Shown: positions 1 through 7,288 of the stretch, one piece after another
How positions within the stretch are numbered: position 1 is the stretch's first letter
Layout of the letters: every line of letters begins with the position of its first letter
Assembly: GCA_015657635.1 (NCBI GenBank)
Contig: JACDQM010000009.1
Span: 1-64,000, forward strand
Source: Roseateles sp.
Lineage (GTDB): Bacteria > Pseudomonadota > Gammaproteobacteria > Burkholderiales > Burkholderiaceae_C
Direction of reading: 5' to 3'
Length of the DNA: 64,000 nucleotides
Program-made: the position numbers and the translations under genes
The notes under the pieces: model-generated
The model's database searches: none
Told to the model about the DNA's origin: nothing
The model's input: the letters and a program-made list of their open reading frames with translations, nothing else

Positions 1-272
1 GGAAACTCGCGCCGCAATGACTGCAGCACTGCCGGCATGGCGCCGCAGCGCACGATCAGGCGCAGCCCGCGGGCCGCCAGCTCGGCCTGCAGCTCGTTGA
101 CGCAGTCCAGCAGGAAGGCGACATGGCGTGGGTCGCACTCGGGGCTGGCCAGCCACTGCGGCTCGATCACCAGCAGCGCCAGCGCCTGCTCGAAGTGCAG
201 CGCCTCGGCGAGCGGCGCGTGGTCGCGCACGCGCAGATCACGCTTGAACCAGACCAGCGCCGCCGGCGTCAT
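1..272 (-). CDS. Deoxyribodipyrimidine photolyase, N-terminal part (runs off window)
   Basis: Read on the minus strand from an ATG at 272, the frame stays open to base 1. Residues 5-16 contain the VWFKRDLRVRDH motif that opens the alpha/beta antenna domain of class I CPD photolyases and cryptochromes. About 90 residues are present; the FAD-binding domain lies outside the window. The enzyme class uses reduced FAD and blue light to split cyclobutane pyrimidine dimers. The start overlaps the stop of the upstream Cys-rich gene by 3-4 bases, so it is the last visible gene of the light/repair operon. Family assignment is firm. CPD photolyase versus cryptochrome cannot be decided from this fragment. 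Confidence 0.85.
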   Translation of the reverse strand, partial: MTPAALVWFKRDLRVRDHAPLAEALHFEQALALLVIEPQWLASPECDPRHVAFLLDCVNELQAELAARGLRLIVRCGAMPAVLQSLRREF

Positions 273-448
273 GCGGCGTCGTCGTCGACGCGCTGGTCTG
301 GGCCTGGCGGACCGGCGCGCTGCGGCTCAGCCTGGCCGATCGGCGCATGGCACATCTTGACGCCATCCCATTGCTGGCCGCACCAGCAGCGGCCTTGGGT
401 GTCGATGATGCAGGTGCCGCTGCCGCAGCAGCGCGGGTCGTCGCTCAT
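269..448 (-). CDS. Small cysteine-rich protein, 59 aa, unknown function
   Basis: The 59-residue product begins MSDDPRCCGSGTC and has six cysteines in its first 32 residues (CC, C, CWC, C), followed by a Pro/Gln/Asp-rich hydrophilic tail. A GAGGAGC ribosome site lies just before the ATG at 448, which is why the longer in-frame start at 505 was rejected. It sits between the DUF393 gene and the partial photolyase, overlapping the latter. The clustered cysteines suggest metal or Fe-S binding or a redox role, but that is inference. No signal peptide or membrane segment is seen. I do not recognise a named family. Confidence 0.7.
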   Translation of the reverse strand: MSDDPRCCGSGTCIIDTQGRCWCGQQWDGVKMCHAPIGQAEPQRAGPPGPDQRVDDDAA

Positions 449-458
449 GGAAAGCTCC

Positions 459-920
459 TCACTTCTTCTCAGGCCGAGAGGGGGTGTTGCTGCCGTCGAC
501 GGCATTCACCTCGCCGCTGATGCGCGCTGCCCAGCGCTGCAGCCGCGGCCGCAGGCGCAGGAACAAACGGTAAGCGCCTTCCATCGCCCAGGCCGCACCG
601 GGCGCGCGGCCGAGCCTTGCCAGCCAGCGCCAGCCCGGCAGCGCAGCCCATAGCGCCAGGAAGGCGGCAGCACCGCTGAGCAGCTGGCCGTCGGCGGCTC
701 GCACGTGGAAGCGCGCCATCAGCTGCGCGCGCGTCGGGCCGCTCACACCATCAGGTAGCGGCAGCGCCGGATCGCTGATGTCGGCAAAGCACAGGGGTGC
801 AGTTGGCCGCAGATCGCGGTAGATGCCGATCTCGCGCCGGCACAGCGGGCAACTGCCGTCGTACAGCACCAGCAGCGGCGGCGCCTCGTCAGCGCTCGGC
901 TTTTCGGGCTGCTTCAACAT
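459..920 (-). CDS. DUF393 (DCC1-like) thiol-disulfide oxidoreductase family protein
   Basis: This 153-residue protein has the family hallmark YDGSCPLCRRE near the N-terminus (Cys24 and Cys27, a CxxC redox pair), followed by a helical region. DCC1-like/DUF393 proteins have a thioredoxin-like fold and are thought to act in thiol exchange; substrates are generally unknown. The start overlaps the stop of the preceding photolyase-like gene by 7 bases, indicating translational coupling inside the light/repair operon. Proteins of this family recur beside photolyase genes in proteobacteria. Here the position suggests a redox accessory role, which is inference. Confidence 0.82.
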   Translation of the reverse strand: MLKQPEKPSADEAPPLLVLYDGSCPLCRREIGIYRDLRPTAPLCFADISDPALPLPDGVSGPTRAQLMARFHVRAADGQLLSGAAAFLALWAALPGWRWLARLGRAPGAAWAMEGAYRLFLRLRPRLQRWAARISGEVNAVDGSNTPSRPEKK

Positions 921-2113
921 GCGGGAACCTCATTGACGGCCAGCAGATCAGCGGCGCTGTTCAGGCCGCGCGAGGCGTGGGTCCACCATTGCGAGAACGA
1001 GTCGCAGCGTCGGTTCACTGGCGGAAAGAGTGCAGGCGCAGGCTCGCAGGCTGCCCAGCGTGGCAGCCAGGCGTCCAGGTGCGGCTCGGCGATGCTGCGC
1101 ACGCTGCGGGCGCTGGCCAGCGCGGCGCCGATGGCGGCTGCATCGCCTTGCCAGAGCCGGTCCGCCAGCTCGGTCATGCGGCGGCCGACGAAGTGCCAGC
1201 GCCGCTCGCTCCAGGGCCAGGCCCAGTGAAACTCGTCGACGAAGAGGCCGAGCACCAGCGTGTCGGCTGGCAATGCGGGCGGCAGCAGGCCCAGGCTCCA
1301 CGGATGGACCAGCCAGACATCGCGCCCGGCTACATCGGCAGCCGAGGGCGCGGTGGCGGCGAGCGCAGCGGGCGGGCTGTCGTGGAGTGAAGGCTCGTCG
1401 GTCGCCGAGCCTGCAGGCGACGCCGCCACACCTGGCTCGGGCTGGCGCGCCAGCTGGTCCAGCGTTTCGTAGCTGGCGTCGATCACGCTGCCCGGGCTGC
1501 GCCAGGCGGATGGCGCATACCGCGCCACATTCTCGGCATTGAAGAGATAGGGCTTGCGGCTGCCGGTGCCGGCCACCCACTGCCAGCTGAGGTGGTTGCT
1601 GGCCAGGTCGCCGTCGAGCAGATGGCCGTAGAGCCAGTCGGCGCCGGCCCGCCAGTGCACATGGCGCAGATGCACGATATAGCTGGCCAGCCACATGCGC
1701 GCATGGTTGTGCAGCATGCCGCTGCGATAGAGCGTGCGCACGGCTTCGTCGATCACCGGCACGCCGGTCTGCGCCTGCCGGATGTCGGCCGGCAGTTCGG
1801 TGGCATAGGCCGAGTCGGGCAGCGGCCCTTCATGCAGCGAGCGCAGGATGCCGTCGCCATGCTGCTGCCAGACATGGCGGAAGTAGGCGCGCCAGCCCAG
1901 CTCGTAGACAAACTTGTGCTGCATGTCCAGCCGGTGGTGTGCTGCCACGCCGGCCAGGACATCGGTCAGGCTGACGAAGCCATGGCTGATGTAGGGCGAC
2001 AGGCCGCTCACCGCACCGTCCAGCGCATTGCGCGTGCGGGCATAGGCGGCCGGCCGCACCGCGGCGATGCGGGCCAGCGCGGCCTCCAGGCTTGGGGCGT
2101 AGGGTTCAGACAT
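914..2113 (-). CDS. FAD-binding photolyase/cryptochrome-like protein with unusual domain order
   Basis: From the ATG at 2113 the product is 399 residues. Residues 1 to about 225 read as the helical FAD-binding domain of photolyases without the usual N-terminal antenna domain; SGLSPYISHG, ELGWRAYFRHVW, RMWLASYIVHL and WQWVAGTGS are visible. A roughly 65-residue Ala/Pro-rich linker follows, then a C-terminal alpha/beta-like block (VWLVHPWSLGLLPP, LVLGLFVDEFHWAWPW). The frame stays open upstream of 2113, but that extension overlaps the FeS photolyase gene and has no family resemblance. The start overlaps the upstream stop by 8 bases. A role in photorepair or light signalling is inferred from the family. 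Confidence 0.8.
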   Translation of the reverse strand: MSEPYAPSLEAALARIAAVRPAAYARTRNALDGAVSGLSPYISHGFVSLTDVLAGVAAHHRLDMQHKFVYELGWRAYFRHVWQQHGDGILRSLHEGPLPDSAYATELPADIRQAQTGVPVIDEAVRTLYRSGMLHNHARMWLASYIVHLRHVHWRAGADWLYGHLLDGDLASNHLSWQWVAGTGSRKPYLFNAENVARYAPSAWRSPGSVIDASYETLDQLARQPEPGVAASPAGSATDEPSLHDSPPAALAATAPSAADVAGRDVWLVHPWSLGLLPPALPADTLVLGLFVDEFHWAWPWSERRWHFVGRRMTELADRLWQGDAAAIGAALASARSVRSIAEPHLDAWLPRWAACEPAPALFPPVNRRCDSFSQWWTHASRGLNSAADLLAVNEVPAC

Positions 2114-3719
2114 ACAGCTCCACCTGTTCGGCCGGCCGCTCGCCGGGCGTGCGCGCCGTGCCGATCTCGCCGCGCCGGATGGCCGCCGCACGCTGGTGTA
2201 CCGCCTGCTTTTGCGTCTCGTCCAGGCGCGCCAGGTTTTTGAGCTGCAGAGCCATGCGCGGGTTGCGAGCCAATGTCGCTTCATGACGCAGCAGGAAGTC
2301 CCAGTACAGCGTGGTGAAGGGGCAGGCCGTGCCGCCAACGCGCTCGGCCGGGTCGTAGCGGCAGCCCTTGCAGTGCGGGCTCATGCGCTGGATGTATTTG
2401 CCGGTGGCGGCATAGGGCTTGCTGCCCATCAGGCCGCCGTCGGCGTACTGGCTCATGCCCAGGGTGTTGGGCAGTTCCACCCATTCCACCGCATCGACAT
2501 AGACGGCCAGATACCAGGCGTGCAGCTGCTTGGGATCGACGCCCAGCATCAGCGCAAACAGGCCGGTCACCATCAATCGCTGGATGTGGTTGGCATAGCC
2601 GTGGTCCAGCGTCTGCTGCAGTGCATCGCGCAGGCAGGCCATATCGGTCTCCCCGCTCCAGTACCAGTCCGGCAAGGGTTCCTGGGCGCCGAGTGCGTTG
2701 CGCTCCAGATAGCCGGGCATCTGGGTCCAGTAGATGCCGCGCACATATTCGCGCCAGCCCAGGATCTGCCGGATGAAGCCTTCGGCGCTGGACAAGGGCA
2801 CATGGCCCGCGTGGAAAGCAGCCTCGGCTGCCGCCACCACCTCACGCGGGTGGATCAGCTTCAGGTTGAGCGCTGCCGACAGGTGGGAGTGATACAGCCA
2901 GGCATCGTCCGGCCACATCGCATCCTGGTAGCGCCCGAACAGCGGCAGCCGCTGCTCGATGAAGGCCTGCAGCGCCTGCAAAGCCTGGGCGCGGGTGAGC
3001 GGCCAGGCGAAGCTGTCCAGGCTGCCGGGGTGGCTGGCAAAGCGCCGGTTGACGAGGGCGATCACTTCGCGCGTGATGGGGGCAGGCTCGAAGCGGCAGC
3101 GCGGCGGCAGGCCGACCGGGCCGGTGTCGGCAAAGGCTTCGCGGTTGTCGGCGTCGAAGTTCCATTGGCCGCCCAGCGGCTCTGGCTGGCTTGCGCCCTC
3201 CGCCGGCGCTTGCATCAGCACGCCGTGACGCTTGCGCTGCTCGCGGTAGAAATACTCCATCCGCAAGGACTTGCGGCCTCGGGCATGCGCGGCGAACTCG
3301 CGCACGCTGCAGAAGAAGTGGCGGTCTTCGCGCAACTCCAACACCAGCCCGCTGGCTTCGGCCACGGACTTGAGGGCCTGCAGCAAGCGCCAGTCGCCCG
3401 GCGCCGTCATCACCAGGGCCTGGGGGCGCAGGCGCTGGATGTCGGCTTGCAACTGGCCCTGCAGGCTGCTGGCGTTGTCGGGTGCGTCCAGCCGCGTGTA
3501 GTGCAGCGGTCGGCCAGCCTGCTCCAGCGCTTGAGCGAAGTGCCGCATGGCCGACAGGAAGAGGGCCGTGCGCGGCTTGCTCGACCATACATGCGTCGAT
3601 TCCTCCGCCACCTCAGCCATCCAGACCGCATCACGGCGCGCGTCAAAGCCGTCGAAAGCGGCGGCCTCGAGGTCGAGCTGGTCGCCCAGCACCAGGATCA
3701 GATGGCGCAACTCAGCCAT
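2106..3719 (-). CDS. Iron-sulfur (6-4)-type photolyase/cryptochrome (FeS-BCP family)
   Basis: The 537-residue protein starts MAELRHLILVLGDQLDLE, typical of the FeS-BCP/CryPro branch of photolyases. Four cysteines at about 362, 450, 453 and 466 (MACL, CKGC, TACPF) match the C-terminal [4Fe-4S] ligand pattern of that branch. Flavin-domain motifs include LGWREYVRGIYW and NHIQRLMVTGLFALM. Characterised members repair (6-4) photoproducts or act as cryptochromes, using FAD and often a lumazine antenna. Length is normal. Its start overlaps the DUF2256 stop by 8 bases and its stop overlaps the next photolyase-like gene by 8, so the operon is tightly coupled. Confidence 0.93.
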   Translation of the reverse strand: MAELRHLILVLGDQLDLEAAAFDGFDARRDAVWMAEVAEESTHVWSSKPRTALFLSAMRHFAQALEQAGRPLHYTRLDAPDNASSLQGQLQADIQRLRPQALVMTAPGDWRLLQALKSVAEASGLVLELREDRHFFCSVREFAAHARGRKSLRMEYFYREQRKRHGVLMQAPAEGASQPEPLGGQWNFDADNREAFADTGPVGLPPRCRFEPAPITREVIALVNRRFASHPGSLDSFAWPLTRAQALQALQAFIEQRLPLFGRYQDAMWPDDAWLYHSHLSAALNLKLIHPREVVAAAEAAFHAGHVPLSSAEGFIRQILGWREYVRGIYWTQMPGYLERNALGAQEPLPDWYWSGETDMACLRDALQQTLDHGYANHIQRLMVTGLFALMLGVDPKQLHAWYLAVYVDAVEWVELPNTLGMSQYADGGLMGSKPYAATGKYIQRMSPHCKGCRYDPAERVGGTACPFTTLYWDFLLRHEATLARNPRMALQLKNLARLDETQKQAVHQRAAAIRRGEIGTARTPGERPAEQVELYV

Positions 3720-3891
3720 GGCTGTTTCCCTTGCTGCGCCGGCAGCGCTCAGAGCAGAACTTCAATTCGGCCCAGTTCTTGGCCCAGCTGCGACGCCAGC
3801 TCATGGGGCGCCCGCAGGCCAGGCAGAGCTTGCTGGGCAAGCCCGCCTTGTTGCCGCGGAAGGAGGGCGTGGAGGCGCCGCGCGCAGTCAT
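3712..3891 (-). CDS. DUF2256 small zinc-finger-like protein
   Basis: This 59-residue protein carries the DUF2256 signature: a KLCLACGRPMSWRRSW stretch followed by FCSERCRRSK, so two Cys pairs likely form a zinc site. Family function is unknown, but it is often adjacent to cryptochrome/photolyase genes. I chose the ATG at 3891; the open frame upstream has no resemblance to the family. It ends inside the first codons of the FeS photolyase gene, an 8-base overlap, and follows the HiPIP gene by 28 bases. It is small enough to be missed by routine gene callers. Confidence 0.88.
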   Translation of the reverse strand: MTARGASTPSFRGNKAGLPSKLCLACGRPMSWRRSWAKNWAELKFCSERCRRSKGNSHG

Positions 3892-3919
3892 CGGGCGATC
3901 CGCTGGTGCCGCACCGGCT

Positions 3920-4228
3920 TCAGGGCTTCTTCGCCCAGGCATTGCACCAGCCCGCGCCGGCCACCTGCTTGGTGCCAAACAGCGGGCAGCCACCGAACTT
4001 GTCGGTCGCCTTGGCCTTGTACAGCGCGCAGTTGGCGCAGTTCTGGCCGGCGGCGAAGCGCGGGTACTTCTTGGCGTCCACACGCTTGGCGTCGGCCACA
4101 TAGCCCAGCGCCACGGCCTGGGGGTCTTTCTCGTCCAACTGTGCCTGCGCTTGCGCCCGGGTGGCGAGCGCCGCGCCAGAGGCAGCCAGGGTCATCAGGA
4201 ATACACGGCGGGGTCGTTGCAGAGTCAT
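3920..4228 (-). CDS. High-potential iron-sulfur protein (HiPIP)
   Basis: From the ATG at 4228, preceded by a GAGGAGC ribosome site, the product is 102 residues. It begins with a twin-arginine type leader (RPRRVFLMTLAASGAAL) and a likely cleavage near AQAQ. The mature part has four cysteines at 64, 67, 81 and 95 (NCANC, GGCPLF, GWCNAW), the standard HiPIP [4Fe-4S] pattern. HiPIPs are periplasmic one-electron carriers. This one is the first gene of the minus-strand light/repair operon, facing the MerR-type regulator. Electron donation to the photolyases is unlikely because they are cytoplasmic, so its place in the operon may reflect a shared light or oxidative-stress regulon. Confidence 0.92.
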   Translation of the reverse strand: MTLQRPRRVFLMTLAASGAALATRAQAQAQLDEKDPQAVALGYVADAKRVDAKKYPRFAAGQNCANCALYKAKATDKFGGCPLFGTKQVAGAGWCNAWAKKP

Positions 4229-4286
4229 GGGTAGCTCCTCAGCAGGGGGGGGGTGATTCGGCAATGGAGGAGATCCTAGCTATTTG

Positions 4287-4357
4287 TGATTCAAAAGCGA
4301 GTCAGCGTGCTTAATCCATAGCAATAGGCGAGAATAATCGGCGTCAAAAGCGAGTCA
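4287..4357. promoter_or_regulatory. Divergent control region with a repeated 14-bp motif
   Basis: The 151-bp gap between the HiPIP gene and the divergent MerR-type gene contains the identical 14-mer TCAAAAGCGAGTCA at 4291-4304 and 4344-4357, 53 bp apart. The first copy extends to an imperfect dyad TGATTC-N6-GAGTCA (4287-4304); the second keeps only the right half. Two identical copies in a divergent promoter beside a MerR-family gene suggest operators for that regulator. The repeat is directly visible; the function is inferred. Confidence 0.6.
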
Positions 4358-4379
4358 CTGAACGCTGAGGTTTCGATCA

Positions 4380-5450
4380 ATGAGCAAACAGAATCTGCCC
4401 GCTGTTTCTACCGCCCGGCCGGCCCGTGCTGCGGCCGAGGCGACCGTGCACCGCAGCGGCGCCGTGGCCCGCATGCTGCGCATGCCGGTGGCGACGCTGC
4501 GTGTCTGGGAGCGGCGCTATGGTGTGACGCAGCCGGCGCTGTCGCCCAGCGGCCAGCGCCTGTACTCGGCCGACGATGTGCGCCGGCTTGCCTTGCTGAA
4601 ACAGTTGACGGATCTCGGGCATGCGATCGGCAGCCTGGCAGCGCTGCCGATGCCGGAGCTGCAGCAGGTGGCTGCGACCCATGCGCAGGCCTTGTCGGGC
4701 CTGCAGAAGGGGGACCCGGTGCAGGCCGCCCCGACGCTGGCGCCGGCGCGCCCCTGGCGCGTGGCGGTGATCGGTGCGGCGCTGGGCGTTCGCCTGCAGC
4801 GGCCGGCACTGCTGCGTCGGCTGGGCCGGCCGCTGGTGTTGTTGGGGCCGTTCAGTGATCTGGCGCAGGCGGCTGCCGCGCTGCAAGCCTCGGATGTGGA
4901 CGCCTTGTTGCTGCAGGAGCCCACGGTGCTGGCCGATTGGCTGCCATCGCTCGAAGCGGCTGCGCCTGGATTGGCAGCTGTCCCCAAGGCGCTGCTCTAC
5001 AGCTTCGCCGCAGAGCCCGTCTGCGAGGCCCTGGCAAGGGCCGGCATCAGCTTGCTGCGCGAACCGCAAGCCGATGCCGTGTTGGCGCAGTGGCTGCACA
5101 TGCTGTCGGACGCCGGCGCGGCAGCGGCTGCCGCCGCTTGGCCCGCGCACCGCGGCGGGGCCATCCCGGCGCGCCGCTGGGACGACGCGGCGCTGGCCGA
5201 CTTTGCCGGCCTGTCGACGACGATTGCCTGCGAGTGTCCGCGACATGTGGCCGAGCTGCTGATGCAGCTCTCGCACTTCGAGGCCTACAGCGCCGAGTGC
5301 CAGCAGCGCAGTGCGGCCGACGCTCAGCTGCACGCCTATCTGCGTCAGGTAGCCGCCACCGCCCGCGCCAGCTTTGAGGCGGCGCTGGAACAGGTGGCCT
5401 TGCATGAGGGCCTGTTGCTGCCCGCACCTGCCCGGCGCGCAAGCCCCTGA
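4380..5450 (+). CDS. MerR-family regulator, LitR/CarH-like without a recognisable B12 site
   Basis: This 356-residue protein has a MerR winged-helix domain at about residues 22-95 (SGAVARMLRMPVATLRVWERRY, SGQRLYSADDVRRL). A C-terminal region follows that is laid out like the cobalamin-binding part of CarH/LitR photoregulators. The DxHxxG cobalamin motif is absent and the region is Ala-rich and degenerate, as in class II LitR proteins, which need a partner photosensor such as a short LOV protein. None is encoded here. Divergence from a photolyase operon, with repeated sites between, supports control of that operon and possibly autoregulation. The MerR assignment is firm; light control is inference. 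Confidence 0.82.
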   Translation: MSKQNLPAVSTARPARAAAEATVHRSGAVARMLRMPVATLRVWERRYGVTQPALSPSGQRLYSADDVRRLALLKQLTDLGHAIGSLAALPMPELQQVAATHAQALSGLQKGDPVQAAPTLAPARPWRVAVIGAALGVRLQRPALLRRLGRPLVLLGPFSDLAQAAAALQASDVDALLLQEPTVLADWLPSLEAAAPGLAAVPKALLYSFAAEPVCEALARAGISLLREPQADAVLAQWLHMLSDAGAAAAAAAWPAHRGGAIPARRWDDAALADFAGLSTTIACECPRHVAELLMQLSHFEAYSAECQQRSAADAQLHAYLRQVAATARASFEAALEQVALHEGLLLPAPARRASP

Positions 5451-5552
5451 CAGCAGCACAGTCGCGCGGCCGGCCTGCAGCGCCACTCAGGGCAAAACCA
5501 GATACTGCGGCACCGTTTCAAAGCCTGACTGATCCCTCAGCAGCTCAACGCC

Positions 5553-6161
5553 ATGCGCCGTCTTCTGCTTTCGCTCTCGCTCGCTGTTCTGCCTCTGCAC
5601 AGCCATGCCATCGAAGAACCTGAGTACGAGGTCGTGAAGACCATCGACCGGGTCGAACTGCGCCGCTATGCGCCCTATGTAGTGGCCGAGGTGCTGCTGG
5701 AGAGCTCTTCCGAGGATGCTGGCAACAAGGCCTTCCCGATTCTTGCCGGCTACATCTTCGGCAAGAACAAGGGCGAGAAGAAATTCGCAATGACGGCGCC
5801 GGTGACGCAACAGCCCGCTGCACCCGTGCGCATGGAGATGACGGCGCCTGTGACGCAGGCCGCGGTGGCTGGCGGCATGCTGGTGCAGTTTGTGCTGCCC
5901 AAGGCGGTGACGCTGGAATCGGCGCCCGAGCCGATTGATCCGCGTGTGCAGATCCGCCAAGTACCGGCCGCCAACTGGGCGGTGTTGCGCTACTCAGGCA
6001 CCTGGTCGCAGGCCAACTACCTGGAGCATCTGGGCGAGTTGAGGCAGCTGCTGCAAGCGCAGGGCATCGCCACGCAAGGCGAGCCGGTGCTTGCGCGCTA
6101 CAACGCGCCGCTCACTCCCTGGTTCCTGCGTCGCAACGAGATCTGGCTGGCGCTGCGCTGA
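5553..6161 (+). CDS. SOUL-family heme-binding protein
   Basis: The 202-residue product has an N-terminal signal peptide (MRRLLLSLSLAVLPLHSHA) and then the SOUL/HBP fold motifs: EYEVVKTIDRVELRRYAPYV near the mature start and two KFAMTAPVTQ / MEMTAPVTQ repeats. SOUL proteins bind heme or tetrapyrroles; bacterial roles are unclear. Export to the periplasm is predicted from the leader. It lies 102 bp downstream of the LitR-like gene on the same strand. SOUL genes often occur near light-regulated clusters, so co-regulation is possible but unproven. Confidence 0.9.
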   Translation: MRRLLLSLSLAVLPLHSHAIEEPEYEVVKTIDRVELRRYAPYVVAEVLLESSSEDAGNKAFPILAGYIFGKNKGEKKFAMTAPVTQQPAAPVRMEMTAPVTQAAVAGGMLVQFVLPKAVTLESAPEPIDPRVQIRQVPAANWAVLRYSGTWSQANYLEHLGELRQLLQAQGIATQGEPVLARYNAPLTPWFLRRNEIWLALR

Positions 6162-6185
6162 GCCGGGTCGCCGCCCGGCTTGGGT
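6161..6185 (+). terminator. Hairpin after the SOUL gene
   Basis: AGCCGGG at 6161-6167 pairs with CCCGGCT at 6174-6180 right after the stop codon. There is no clear T-tract, so this is a weak terminator candidate between convergent genes. Confidence 0.35.
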
Positions 6186-6202
6186 GAGGCTTGGGCGAGG
6201 GC

Positions 6203-6556
6203 TCAGGCCTTCTTGACGAACTCCGACTTCAGCCCCATTGCGCCGACGCCGTCGATCTTGCAATCGATGTCGTGATCGCCCTCGGTCAGGCGAATGTTCT
6301 TCACCTTGGTGCCGACCTTGACGACCAGGGACGAACCCTTAACCTTGAGGTCCTTGATGACGGTGACGGTGTCGCCGTCCTTCAGCTCGTTGCCGTTGGC
6401 ATCGCGGATCAGGCGCGGGCCTTCATCGCTGTGCGCGGCGGCTGTTGCTTCGGCCGACCACTCATGGCCGCACTCCGGGCAGATGAGCTGGGTGCCGTCC
6501 GGGTAGCTCAGCCCGGAATTGCATTGCGGGCAGTTTGGCAGCAGGGGCTGGCTCAT
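6203..6556 (-). CDS. yjdM: YjdM/PhnA zinc-ribbon protein
   Basis: The 117-residue protein has an N-terminal zinc ribbon ([21 protein letters not shown]) and the conserved C-terminal PhnA domain ([45 protein letters not shown]). It matches E. coli YjdM, formerly called PhnA, in length and motifs. Despite the old name it is not a demonstrated phosphonate enzyme, and its role remains uncertain. Its start overlaps the stop of the glutaredoxin-like gene by 4 bases (ATGA), so the two are cotranscribed. Confidence 0.92.
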   Translation of the reverse strand: MSQPLLPNCPQCNSGLSYPDGTQLICPECGHEWSAEATAAAHSDEGPRLIRDANGNELKDGDTVTVIKDLKVKGSSLVVKVGTKVKNIRLTEGDHDIDCKIDGVGAMGLKSEFVKKA

Positions 6557-6942
6557 GCGGCGTACCTTTCACGCAGGTAGGCAATGATCGCGCCCGAGTC
6601 GCTGAGCCAACGTACCGACCCGTCAGTCGCGGTGATCTTCAGGCTGGGCACCTTGGTTGCGCCGGTGGCCTGCAGCAGTTCGCCGCGAGCCACCGCATCA
6701 TGCTGCGCATCTTGCTTCTCGACAGGCAAGGCCAGGCGGTGCATCTCCTGCCGCACCTTGATGCAGAAGGGGCAGGTCCTGAACTGATAGAGCGTCAGGC
6801 TCTGGCATTGACGGTCCACCTCGGCCTGCCGTTCAGCCGAGCGTTGCAGCGCCGTAGGGCGAGTGAGTCGCTCCTTCAGCAGCATCAACGGGCCGAGCAG
6901 CACTCGCAGGGTTTTGAAGAAGAGTCGGATGAGTGGCTTCAT
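6553..6942 (-). CDS. Glutaredoxin-like protein
   Basis: This 129-residue protein has a basic, hydrophobic N-terminal extension ([20 protein letters not shown]) followed by a glutaredoxin fold. The redox motif CPFC lies in [18 protein letters not shown], with a cis-proline TKVPSLK and a C-terminal [12 protein letters not shown] helix. It probably reduces disulfides or glutathione mixed disulfides. The extension could be a membrane anchor, which would be unusual for a soluble glutaredoxin. It precedes yjdM with a 4-base overlap. Confidence 0.87.
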   Translation of the reverse strand: MKPLIRLFFKTLRVLLGPLMLLKERLTRPTALQRSAERQAEVDRQCQSLTLYQFRTCPFCIKVRQEMHRLALPVEKQDAQHDAVARGELLQATGATKVPSLKITATDGSVRWLSDSGAIIAYLRERYAA

Positions 6943-6989
6943 GGCTTCTCGGCAAGTGGGTTTGAGGCGATCAATCAGCGCTGCGCCAA

Positions 6990-7022
6990 GAAAAAACCCC
7001 CAACATCTTGCGATGCTGGGGG
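6990..7022 (-). terminator. Rho-independent terminator after the tRNA-Asn pair
   Basis: Read on the minus strand, CCCCCAGCATC and GATGTTGGGGG form a GC-rich stem around a GCAA loop, followed by six Ts. It lies 10 bases past the 3' end of the downstream tRNA gene and is the natural end of the tRNA transcript. Confidence 0.85.
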
Positions 7023-7032
7023 GCTTCTCATT

Positions 7033-7108
7033 TGGCTCCTCGACCTGGGCTCGAACCAGGGACCTACGGATTAACAGTCCGGCGCTCTACCGACTGAGCT
7101 ATCGAGGA
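7033..7108 (-). tRNA. tRNA-Asn (anticodon GTT), second copy in transcript order
   Basis: The minus-strand 76-mer starts TCCTCGATAGCTCAGT and ends GGTCGAGGAGCCA. It has a full acceptor stem, the D-loop AGTCGGTAGA, an anticodon loop CTGTTAA with GTT, the T-loop GGTTCGAGCC and an encoded CCA. It is identical to the copy at 7171-7246 and separated from it by 62 bases. Confidence 0.97.
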
Positions 7109-7170
7109 ATTGACCGGTAGTTTTTGTGTCTGCTTGCGGCAGCGGATCCGTACCGCTGCAGCTGAAATTC

Positions 7171-7246
7171 TGGCTCCTCGACCTGGGCTCGAACCAGGGA
7201 CCTACGGATTAACAGTCCGGCGCTCTACCGACTGAGCTATCGAGGA
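7171..7246 (-). tRNA. tRNA-Asn (anticodon GTT), first copy in transcript order
   Basis: This 76-nt tRNA is identical to the one at 7033-7108, with the GTT anticodon and an encoded CCA. A strong promoter lies 12 bases upstream (7259-7288), so the two tRNAs are probably one precursor. No other tRNA is in the cluster. Confidence 0.97.
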
Positions 7247-7258
7247 ACAGAGCCTTGC

Positions 7259-7288
7259 ATTATAGCCAGAGTTTTTGGTGCTTTACAA
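7259..7288 (-). promoter_or_regulatory. Promoter of the tRNA-Asn pair
   Basis: On the minus strand a perfect -10 box TATAAT (7264 to 7259) is preceded by TTGTAA (7288 to 7283) at an 18-base spacing. The -10 ends 12 bases before the tRNA 5' end. The -35 box overlaps the last codons of the TonB receptor gene. Confidence 0.75.

Noticed and set aside
2114-2338. N-terminal extension of the FAD photolyase-like gene upstream of 2113
   Set aside because: Arg-rich, overlaps the coding sequence of the FeS photolyase, and the family alignment starts at the later Met.
2196-4103. A 635-codon plus-strand open frame across the photolyase operon
   Set aside because: Opposite strand to genes with clear photolyase and DUF2256 motifs; no recognisable domain.
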